Below, in pieces: positions 27,734 through 35,067 of a stretch of DNA of 36,632 nucleotides (positions within the stretch are counted from its first letter, which is position 1; every line of letters starts with the position of its first letter). Origin of the DNA: Aureococcus anophagefferens (Eukaryota; Sar; Pelagophyceae; Pelagomonadales; Pelagomonadaceae); contig NW_008705563.1 of assembly GCF_000186865.1 (NCBI RefSeq), positions 512,427 to 549,058 on the forward strand, read 5' to 3'. The translations under genes and the position numbers were made by a program. Below the pieces are notes generated by a model. It did not search any database, was not told the DNA's origin, and saw nothing but the letters and a program-made list of their open reading frames with translations.

Positions 27734-27892
27734 CTAGTGTTAGGGGAGAGGTGACCTCAGACGGGCCGAGAGCGACGGGGTGCGCCGTCAGACGCGCGTT
27801 CGCCGCGTGCCTCGGATCAATAATAGTTCAATGAAATTCGTTTGCCACAAGTGCCGGTCGAGGCGCGCAGGCCGACGAAGAGTGCTGCTAGT

Positions 27893-28726
27893 ATGGCGAC
27901 CAGGGCGCCATATAAGAAGGGCGAGGATGCGTTGAAGGTCCAGATCCTCGAGAGCGCAGAGAGCGGCGATTACCGCGACTGTTTGGATGTGGCGCAGAAC
28001 CTTCTAGGGATGAACTACCGCGGCGTGATCCCCAGCGACAATGTCCCCGCCACGCGCCCCGCCACCACCCTGCGGAACATCGGGACCTTCCGGAGGCCGT
28101 GGACGGCGTTGCTCACGCGCGCCTACGCGCCCGGCTGCTACGTCTTCATCGGCCGGATCCCGAACGAGCCGTCCGTCTCGCCGCTGCCGGACGCGAGCCG
28201 CGACCTGCCCGCCGCGGCGTGGAAATGTACCACAAAGCAAGATCGCACGCTGCCGGGCTTCACGAAGAGGATCGCGGTGTCCGTCTACCCGCTCGAGGCC
28301 GGCGGCGAGCCCTACGCGATGCGCGCGACGGTCCTGTTCAGGGATCAGAGTACGGCGCTCGCGTGCTGGAACGAGGGCAAGTCGCTCGTCCAGGTGATCT
28401 TCGTCCAACCAACCGCGAGCCGCTATTTGAAGTCGCAGGCAGAGCTCGAGCCGGCCGAGCCCGTCCAGATGGACAGCGGCCTGAAGAAGAAGCTCGCGGC
28501 CTGGAAGATCAAGTACTCTTGGATGATCTCCGACGAGGCGACGGGCGCGATGAAGTGCAGCGCGTGCATCGCCGACGGCGGCGTGAAGGGCAACGCGGCG
28601 AAGACGTGGTGCGAGCAGGGCTGCTGCCGGTGGACGGAACAGTCCCTGAGCAACCACGAGGGCTCGCGGGCCCACGCCGACGTGCTGGAGCGTGCGGCGG
28701 CGGCGGCCGAGGGCGACGACTCCTAA
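27893..28726 (+). CDS. Unknown family member B with a TTF/BED-like zinc-finger tail
   Basis: A 277-residue protein from ATG 27893; no intron. The divergent core of the local family is recognisable: ESGDYRDCLDVAQNLLGMNY then RGVIP, APGCYVFIGRIP, WKCTTKQ, MRATVLFRDQSTALACW and GKSLVQVIFV. These align with YYRGVIP, LPGWYVLYGAHP, CKWRTASGNQ, VRGTIFSRIEDDAQQAW and GRPMVSICVV of member A. The C-terminal 70 residues differ: AAWKIKYSWMISDEATGAMK, CSACIADGG, CEQGCC, then LSNHEGSRAHADVLERA. This spacing resembles the TTF/ZMYM-type zinc finger found in transposase-derived proteins (W..KYPWL, CxxC, then L..H....H). DNA or protein binding is an inference. Confidence 0.8.
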   Translation: MATRAPYKKGEDALKVQILESAESGDYRDCLDVAQNLLGMNYRGVIPSDNVPATRPATTLRNIGTFRRPWTALLTRAYAPGCYVFIGRIPNEPSVSPLPDASRDLPAAAWKCTTKQDRTLPGFTKRIAVSVYPLEAGGEPYAMRATVLFRDQSTALACWNEGKSLVQVIFVQPTASRYLKSQAELEPAEPVQMDSGLKKKLAAWKIKYSWMISDEATGAMKCSACIADGGVKGNAAKTWCEQGCCRWTEQSLSNHEGSRAHADVLERAAAAAEGDDS

Positions 28727-29174
28727 GGCCTGAGGATAGGCGACGCGAGCATGCGCTCAACTGCCTGTCGCCGCGCGGCCCGCCGGAGCGAGGGCCCGTT
28801 TTTTGTGCGCTTAAAAGCTCTAGAGTCATTTGCGACGTCGCCCTCGGCGACGCGCGCTTCGACGTCTTCGAGCGCCCCGACGACGACGCCGCCTTTTTGG
28901 CGCTGCTGCCGCCCGAAGCCGCGCGGTTGTAACTGACGCCTCCCCAAGTGCAACGCTGCTTCAAGGCCTTCAAGGAACCTGTTTCGGAGATCATCATTGT
29001 CGGCGAGTTGTTGCCTTAGGGAAGTGTTGCCTTAGGCCCGAGGCCGAGGCCGACGCGACGTGCGCGTATCGTCCGCGAGCATTGTGCCGACGCACGCCGC
29101 CGGTTTCACACCTTAAAAACCCTCCTCGATAACCGGAGCCACCCCGGGATACAAATTCTGGCCCTCGGGACACC
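28727..29174. other. Intergenic region between family members B and C
   Basis: No convincing gene. Short open frames here have no protein-like composition. A TTAAAA element (ACACCTTAAAAACCC, about 29107-29121) lies 55-65 bp upstream of the next ATG and may be its core promoter. No RNA gene or repeat seen. Confidence 0.5.
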
Positions 29175-30206
29175 ATGCGCCTCGAGGAGCTCTCCCTCTT
29201 CAAGGCCATGATCGAGGACGGCGAGGCCGGCCGCTTCGACAACGTGCGCGCCGCCGTCGAGGACACGCTCGGCGGCTACTACCGGTGCGCGGCCGACCCC
29301 CGCGCCCCCCGCCCCCCGGCGCCCCCCGGCCCGCGCGCGCGCGCGGCGCGACCGTCGGGCCCGCGGCGCGGTCGCGGCCGCGATCGCGCGATCGCGCGTC
29401 GCCCCCACGCGCGCCCGCGCAGGGGCGTGCTCCCCATGGTCGGCACGTTCACGGAGGGCCGCGCGCTGCCCGTCAAGTCCGCGCGGACGCCGATCAAGAC
29501 GCTGCGCATGGCGCTGCTCCCCGGCTGGTACGTGCTCTACGGCAAGCACCCGGCGGCGCTCCGCGACGTCGACCCCGAGGACGAGGCCGACGTCGACGGC
29601 CTCGAGTCGTGCCGCTGGAAGACGGCGAGCGGGAACCAGAGCCGCGACGTCTGGAACGTCGGCGTCGAGAAGAAGTACTACGACGCCGCGGAGTCGCACC
29701 TCCTCCAGAACAAGTTCCGCGCGCGCGGGACCGTCTTCAGCCGCATCGAGGACGAGGCGAGCCGCCTCTGGCGCGCCGGCGGCGCCATCATCATGATCCT
29801 CGTCGTCTCGCGCCGCGAGGCGCGGCTCAAGGTCGACGCGAAGGACGCGCCGGCCGCCGGCGCGCCCGCGCCCTGGGCGCCGCCGGCCTTCGGCGGACCC
29901 GCCTACGCGCCCGGCGCCGCCGCCTACGCGCCGCCCGGCGCCGCCGCCGCCTACGCGCCGCCCGGCGCCGCCGCCCGCGCGCCGCCGCCGCCGGCCGCCG
30001 CCGCCTACGCGCCCGAGGCCTACGCGCCGCCGCCGCCGGCCGACGACGGCGGCCCGGCCGCGAAGCGCGCGCGCGCCGCGGGCGGCGGCGGCGACGACAG
30101 CGACGAGGACCCGAGCGCCCGGGCCCTCGACGCGCCGCCGCCGCAGATGCCGCCGGCGCTCACCCGCAACCTCGAGGGCGGCGATCGCGGCGCGACCGCG
30201 GCCTGA
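29175..30206 (+). CDS. Unknown family member C with Ala-Tyr-Pro tail; one ordinary intron
   Basis: Exons 29175-29284 and 29423-30206, 297 residues. The core is very close to member A: LFKAMIEDGEAGRFDNVRAA, GGYYRGVLPMVGTFTEGRAL, LLPGWYVLYGKHP, CRWKTASGNQ, KKYYDAAESHLLQNKFRARG, FSRIEDEASRLW and VVSRREARLK. The tail has repeats around AYAPPGAAAAYAPP, then AYAPEAYAPPPP as in member A, and a basic patch (AAKRARAAGG) that could be a nuclear signal. The intron 29285-29422 (GT-AG, phase 2) is 138 nt, a multiple of three, and free of stops, so unspliced RNA would add 46 residues. It was found by comparison with members A and D, which read YYRGVIP and CYRGVLP continuously. Function unknown. Confidence 0.85.
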   Translation: MRLEELSLFKAMIEDGEAGRFDNVRAAVEDTLGGYYRCAADPRAPRPPAPPGPRARAARPSGPRRGRGRDRAIARRPHARPRRGVLPMVGTFTEGRALPVKSARTPIKTLRMALLPGWYVLYGKHPAALRDVDPEDEADVDGLESCRWKTASGNQSRDVWNVGVEKKYYDAAESHLLQNKFRARGTVFSRIEDEASRLWRAGGAIIMILVVSRREARLKVDAKDAPAAGAPAPWAPPAFGGPAYAPGAAAYAPPGAAAAYAPPGAAARAPPPPAAAAYAPEAYAPPPPADDGGPAAKRARAAGGGGDDSDEDPSARALDAPPPQMPPALTRNLEGGDRGATAA

Positions 30207-31035
30207 GCGCCGACGCCCCGGCGGGTCGACGGGCGGGCAGCCGAGCATCGCCAACCACGCGCCAGAGACCCCCCTGTACCCCCCTGCTGTACCCCCCGAA
30301 GATCCCCGCCTGCAAATCGTGAACATAATGTCCTTGAGTCTGAGTTTCGCCGGGTACCGGTCGTAAAGCGCGTCGCGTGGCACGATCGCTGTTCAGACCA
30401 CACGGGGGTTCGCGGGCCGGGACGCGCGAAGGCGCCGCCGGGTGGACTGCGAGGGACTGATCTAGGCGCGCGAACGCGCGCATGTTGAAGTGCAAATTGC
30501 CGTCCGACAGCAAGCGACGCTGTCGACGACCTTCGCTTACGTCGACCCCACGCCGCGCCCCTGGCCTCTAGTTCCAAATTCGAGGACTCTCACGCTCCGT
30601 GACCCCGTCCTTCTGCAGGACGCTCATACCGGGAAACCCCGGATTCGTCGACGCCGACACCAATTTCTGCGCCGAAAGAAATCGAGCAGTAGGCGAGCCC
30701 CCGCGTCTCTTCAACGCCCCACGCCGAGGCCTCGAGGCGTCGTCGAGACCTCGGCGCTCTGCTTCGAGGACTTGGCCCACGCCCCCCGCGACGGCCCGCC
30801 CGCCGGCTCGTCGTAACGCGATCCCGCCGACCGCCGACGCCCTCGCCCGCCGACCGCCGCCCCCACATCGCCGCCGCCCCGATCGCCGACGCCCTCGCCC
30901 GCAGGCGCGTCGTCATGATCCCGCGCCTCGTCTACTCGCTCCTCTCGCTCTGCTCGCTCGCGGCGACGACCACTAGTGCTACTACGACCGACAGCTCCTA
31001 CTACTTCCATGCCGTAGCCCCTCTTGCCAGGTGCA
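30207..31035. other. Intergenic region between convergent family members C and D
   Basis: About 830 bp with no supportable gene. Noted items: CCCCCCTGTACCCCCCTGCTGTACCCCCC-type repeats near 30268-30300; a GCGCGCATGTTGAAGTGCAA stretch near 30475-30495 that resembles the inner end of introner copies 1 and 2 (CATGTTGAAG) but lacks a partner end; and a short plus-strand frame at 30915 beginning with a signal-peptide-like MIPRLVYSLLSLCSLAAT that quickly overlaps gene D antisense. Confidence 0.45.
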
Positions 31036-32220
31036 TCACGTGGCGCCTTTCGCGACCTTGCGAGCCTTGGCCTTGCCGCACGTGTGGCGCACGTGGCGGC
31101 CGCGGCACGCGGGGCACGCGCCCGCCGTCCCGGGCCGTTTTGCAGCAACCTTGCCGCACGTGTGGCGCACGTGGCGGCCGCGGCACGCGGGGCACGGGCC
31201 CGCCGGCACCGAAGGCGGCGGCGTCCGTTCGTCCGCCGTCGCCGGCGGCGCCCGTTCGTCCGCTGGCGCCGGCGGCGTCCGTTCGTCCGCCGGCGCCGCC
31301 GCGACGGCGGCCCCGCCGCCGATGGCGCGGCCGCCGCCGAGGCGCACGAGGAGCGCGCGCGGCGGCGGCTTCGCCGCGGCGACGGCCGCCGGGACCGCGG
31401 ACGCGGCGATGAAGCAGCCGTCGTCGCCGTCGGACTCCCAGACGACGCTCCGGTCGTCGTCGTCGCCGGGCGCGGGCGCGCGCGCGCCGGCGCCCGCGGG
31501 CGGCTGGCTCGACCGGCCCTCGCGGCGCGACACGTAGGCGACGGCGACCATGGGCCCGCCGCGGGCCCAGACGGCCGCGGCGTCGGCCTCGACCCGCGTG
31601 AAGACGGTCGCGCGCGCGCGGAACGTGCCGTTGATGAGGTAGCTGTCCGCCGCGTCGTAGTAGCGCCGGTCGACGCCGCGCTTCGAGCCCTGGGGCCCGC
31701 TCGACGTCCGCCAGTGGCACGGCGCGAGCTGGCGCGCGTCCGCGAGGTCCTCGGCGTCGAGTGTGTCGCGCTGCAACGGGTGGGCGCCGTGGAGGACGTA
31801 CCAGCCCGTCGGGTAGGCGCGGCACATGGTCTTGACCTGTGTGGAAATCAAACAGTGAGCTGGGCTATCCCGACCAAACTTCAGAACTCTCGAGCTCGGT
31901 CGAATCGAAGTCGATTCGGCTGATTTTTGGACGAATCGATCGCTCTCGTCGAGTTCTCGACGCACGACGGAAGAGCGCGCGTCGAACCGTTCGAGTACGC
32001 GCACCTCGTTGGAGATTTGATTTCCACGCGCGGTCTCGACGGGGCTCCGCGACGTCTTCGGCGGGAGCGCGCCGGCCACGAATCCGCCGACCATGGGGAG
32101 CACGCCGCGGTAGCAGCCCCCGAGCGTGTCCTCGACGGCGAGGCGCACCAGGTCGAAGCGCCCGTGCTCGCCGTCGGCGATCATGTCCCCGAAGAGGCCG
32201 AGCTCCTCGTGGCGGACCAT
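31036..32220 (-). CDS. Unknown family member D with tandem zinc-knuckle tail; contains an introner
   Basis: Exons 32220-32041 (exactly 60 codons) and 31836-31036, 326 residues. The core: LGLFGDMIADGEHGRFDLVR, GGCYRGVLPMVGGFVAGALP, TGWYVLHGAHP, CHWRTSSGPQ, RRYYDAADSYLINGTFRARA, FTRVEADAAAVW and VAYVSRREGR. The tail has three PADERTPPA-like decapeptides, then two copies of CPACRGRHVRHTCGK (C-x2-C-x3-H-x2-H-x-C), 26 residues apart, likely small zinc-binding knuckles. The intron 31837-32040 is GT-AG, phase 0. Joining gives KTSRSP-VKTMCRAYPTGW, aligning with SRTPVKTLSQKLLPGW of member A. Function unknown; a nucleic-acid or protein-binding role for the tail is inferred. Confidence 0.85.
   Translation of the reverse strand: MVRHEELGLFGDMIADGEHGRFDLVRLAVEDTLGGCYRGVLPMVGGFVAGALPPKTSRSPVETARGNQISNEVRVLERFDARSSVVRRELDESDRFVQKSAESTSIRPSSRVLKFGRDSPAHCLISTQVKTMCRAYPTGWYVLHGAHPLQRDTLDAEDLADARQLAPCHWRTSSGPQGSKRGVDRRYYDAADSYLINGTFRARATVFTRVEADAAAVWARGGPMVAVAYVSRREGRSSQPPAGAGARAPAPGDDDDRSVVWESDGDDGCFIAASAVPAAVAAAKPPPRALLVRLGGGRAIGGGAAVAAAPADERTPPAPADERAPPATADERTPPPSVPAGPCPACRGRHVRHTCGKVAAKRPGTAGACPACRGRHVRHTCGKAKARKVAKGAT
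31071..31196 (+). repeat. 48-bp direct repeat encoding the duplicated zinc knuckle
   Basis: CCTTGCCGCACGTGTGGCGC and what follows are identical over 48 bp at 31071-31118 and 31149-31196, a 78-bp period. On the minus strand each copy encodes the CPACRGRHVRHTCGK knuckle of family member D. Identity at synonymous positions suggests a recent duplication or gene conversion. Confidence 0.93.
31837..32032 (+). mobile_element. Introner element copy 6 (intron in family gene D)
   Basis: A 196-bp element. The flanks are GTCTTGAC (31829-31836) and GTCTCGAC (32033-32040), 7 of 8. The ends are inverted: CTGTGTGGAAATCAAACA at the left and the complement of CGCGCGTGGAAATCAAAT at the right. The minus-strand intron 31837-32040 is GT-AG, with the GT at the start of the duplicate GTCGAGAC. 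The core TCGGCTGATTTTTGGACGAA is on the plus strand. Confidence 0.9.
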
Positions 32221-32768
32221 CGCGCGCGGCGCGCGCGGCGGACCGCGCGGGCGGCGTGGGGGACGGGAGAGAGCGGGGCGGGCGGAGGGACGGCGGCAGG
32301 GAGCGGGAGGCGGACGGCGCGACGACGAGGGCGAAGCGGGCGGCGGCGAGACCGTCGAGGCGTGGCGGCGAGCACTTCGCTTGTGAAAGCAGGGCTTGCC
32401 GAGGGCCGGTTTTGGGGCGACGAGACCGTCGGGCACGCGTCACGGGCGGGCGCGGGCGCGGGGGGCGGCGTCGCACACCTCACGGCGTGAAGGCTCGTTT
32501 GTGTCTAGTCGCTCTGATCGTGCCACGCCTTGGACATCAAGCTCTGGGAGGTGTGAAACCAACAAGGTGACTTAGAGCTACAAGGGTGCCTTGCAGGAGG
32601 CCTCGCGGCGGAGAAGTCAGGGGAGCGACCCGGGAGGGGGCGCGCCCAGAGAGAGGCTTCGAGCGGACGCCTCTCTCGGGCCGTGAGTCGGGCCGAATGT
32701 TCGATCGCCGTCCCGCGCGCGCGTCCGGGCCCCCCCCGCGAGCCCGCGGCGACGACGAGGGCGCGTCC
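32221..32768. other. Intergenic region between gene D and the HflX gene
   Basis: About 550 bp: the upstream region of gene D (minus) and the downstream region of the HflX gene (minus). The part next to gene D is purine/GC-rich on plus. No gene, RNA or repeat that I can support. Confidence 0.45.
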
Positions 32769-34953
32769 TTAGACCGGGACGGCGAAGGGCCGGAGGCGCT
32801 GCTCGAGGGACGGCGGCACGCGCGCGACGATGCGCGTGCCCTGGGCGAGGTGCTCGACCTCGTCGACGGTCGCCGTGCGGTGGATCTCCTCGACGAGCGT
32901 GCCCTGGTCGAAGGGGAGGAGGCAGTGGACCTTCGCGTTCATCTTGCCGAGCGCCGCGTCGACGTAGCCGAGGAGGGGCCGGATGCCCGTGCCGTCCTGG
33001 CAGGACACGCGGACCTCGTCGGCCTCCGGCGGCATGAGGTCGAGGAGCGTCGTCGCGGACGCGACGTCGTCACCAGGCGGCGCCGGTGCGCCGCCGACGC
33101 GGTCCTGCTTGTTGTAGACCGTGATCTGGGGCATGTCGAAGCAGTCGAGCTCGTGGAGGATGGCGTAGACCGCGCGCATCTGGCCGTCGGCGAGCGGCGA
33201 CGACGCGTCGACGACGTGGACGAGCAAACAGGCGTCCGCCTGTGTGGAATTCAACCGCTGGTTTGGGCGGTCCTGACCAAACTTCAGAATTCTCTAGCTC
33301 GGTCAAATCGAAGTCGATTCGGCTGAATTTTGGACGAATCGATTGCTCTCGTCGAGTTCTCGAAGCACAGCAGAAAACCTCGCGTCGAAACATTCGCGTA
33401 CGCTCACATTGGAGTCGAGTTGAAGATTTGAATTCGGCACAGGCGTCCGCGATCTCCTCGAGCGTCGCGCGGAACGACGCGACGAGCTTCGTCGGCAGCT
33501 TCTGGATGAAGCCGACCGTGTCCGTGAGCTTGCAGGCGCGGCCGCTCGGGAGCGTGACGCGCCGCGTCGCCGGGTCCAGCGTCGCGAACAAGCGGTCGTC
33601 CGCGTAGAGCGGCGCGGCTTCGCTCAGCGCGTTGAGCAGCGACGTCTTGCCCGCGTTCGTGTAGCCGATGAGGGCCACGAGGGGCAGGTCCTCCTTGTCG
33701 AGCTTCTTCGACCGCGCGACGGCGCGCTTCGACGCGATCGCGCCGAGCTCCGCCTTGAGCTTGGCGATGCGCTTCCCGAAGAGCCGCCGGTCCATCTCCA
33801 ACTGCGACTCGCCCGCGCCGCGGAGGTAGGCGCCGCCGCCGGCGCCGCGGCCGCCGCTCTTGGCGTCCGTCCCCGCGGCGGCGCCCGTGAGGAACGTCGT
33901 GAGCCGCGGGAGCATGTACTCCGCGCGCGCCAACGCGATCTGCGCCTTGGCTTCCCGGGTCTGCGCGCGCTCGCTGAAGATCTGGAGCACGAGCTGCGTC
34001 CGGTCCAGGATCTGGACTTTGTCGTCGCAGCCGGCCTCCGCGAGCACGGCGAGCACGCTCCGCTGCTGCGCGAGCGACAGCTCGTCGTCGAAGACGACCG
34101 CGTCGGCTCCGTGGTCCAGCACCTTCCGCGCGACCTCCTCGATCTTGCCCTTGCCCACGAGGTACTGGCCGTTGGCGGCGTCGGCCCGCTGGAACGTGGC
34201 GTCCACGGCCCGCACGCGCGCCGTCTCGCAGAGCCGCGCCAGTTCTGCCAATGAGTCCGCGACGGTCCACGCCGCGCCGCCGGACGCGGCGAGCGACGCG
34301 GCGTACGACGACTTCGCGCCGCGGCCCCGCTGCTCCGCGAGCTTCGCGGCGCCCCGCCGGCTCGTCAGCTCCAGGCCCACGAGCACGGCCGACGGCCAGA
34401 GCGTCGCGTTGAAGTAGGCCTGCGCGGCCGCGACCTCGGACGCGTCGAGCGCGTCGTACGCGCCGTTGCGCTCCGAGCCGGCGAACGCCTGCTCCTGGAG
34501 GAGCTCCGCGGCGTTGTAGGCGTCCTCGGCCGCGGCGACGCCGCGCAGCTTCGCCCGGTCCTCGGGCTCGAGCTCCAGGGACCCGCCCTTGCGCCGCGCG
34601 GAGTTGCGCGCGGGGGTTTCCTCCTCCGCGGCCGCCGCGGGCGCGGCGCGGCCGCCGCGCCGCGCGGCGATCTTCTGCTTCGCCGACGGCTTCTTCGCCG
34701 GCGCGTCGTCGCCGGCGCCCGCGGCGCTTTCCGCGGCCGGGGCCTTCTTCGGCCGCGCCAGCGCCGCCGCCGCGAGCTTCGCCGCCGCCTTCGCCGACAT
34801 GCCCTCGCCGCTCTCCGGCGCCGGCGGCCGCGGCGACCCGCCCTTGCCCTTCTTCGCGAAGCACGGCGCGAACGGGACGCGCGCCGGCGCCTGGAGCGGG
34901 ACGAGCGCGCTCGCAGCGACGGCCAGCGCGACCATGAGGCCCGGCCGCACCAT
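32769..34953 (-). CDS. hflX: HflX-type GTPase, probably plastid-targeted; contains an introner
   Basis: Exons 34953-33451 and 33239-32769, 657 residues. The N-terminus MVRPGLMVALAVAASALVPL with APARVPFAP fits a signal peptide plus plastid transit peptide. A Lys/Ala-rich linker follows, then the HflX N-terminal domain (YLVGKGKIEEVARKVLDHGA, VVFDDELSLAQQR, RTQLVLQIFSERAQTREAKA, RGAGESQLEMDRRL) and the G domain: G1 GYTNAGKTSLLNAL, G2 FATLDPATRR, G3 DTVGFIQKLP, G4 NKQD. Bacterial HflX binds the 50S ribosomal subunit and helps rescue or split stalled or heat-damaged ribosomes; a plastid ribosome role is inferred. The introner falls between G3 and G4. Splicing gives ATLEEI-ADACLLVHVVDASSP, the expected HflX sequence. 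An unspliced read would end the protein early in an unrelated frame. Confidence 0.92.
33240..33442 (+). mobile_element. Introner element copy 7 (intron in the HflX gene)
   Basis: A 203-bp element flanked by exact GCGTCCGC repeats (33232-33239 and 33443-33450). The ends are a clear inverted pair: CTGTGTGGAATTCAACC at the left and the complement of CTGTGCCGAATTCAAAT at the right. The minus-strand intron 33240-33450 is GC-AG, phase 0; the GC is the start of the duplicate GCGGACGC. Next to copy 6 it is the most similar pair in the window. The core reads TCGGCTGAATTTTGGACGAA. Confidence 0.92.
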
Positions 34954-35067
34954 GTTTCGAGCTGAGAGCTGATGAGATGAGACTGCACCTCTCTAGTGTT
35001 GCAGAGCATGTTGGCCCGCCGACGGAGGCCTCGACGGCCACCTGCGACATAATCGGGCTACGCCACT

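Noticed and set aside
28727..29174. Searched for tRNA or small RNA genes in the low-coding intervals
   Set aside because: No cloverleaf-like pairing or A/B box sequences were recognised by eye; a covariance-model scan would be needed to exclude them firmly.
30465..30500. Possible decayed introner in intergenic DNA (GCGCGCATGTTGAAGTGCAA)
   Set aside because: Only about 20 bases resemble the inner end of copies 1 and 2. No opposite end, core or flanking duplication could be found.
31071..31196. Direct repeats considered as a CRISPR-like array or minisatellite of regulatory nature
   Set aside because: Only two units, in frame and coding for a duplicated zinc knuckle; simple coding duplication explains them.
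30915..31412. Plus-strand frame with a signal-peptide-like start (MIPRLVYSLLSLCSLAAT)
   Set aside because: After about 45 residues it becomes the antisense of the zinc-knuckle tail of gene D, with Arg/Pro-rich sequence and no domain.
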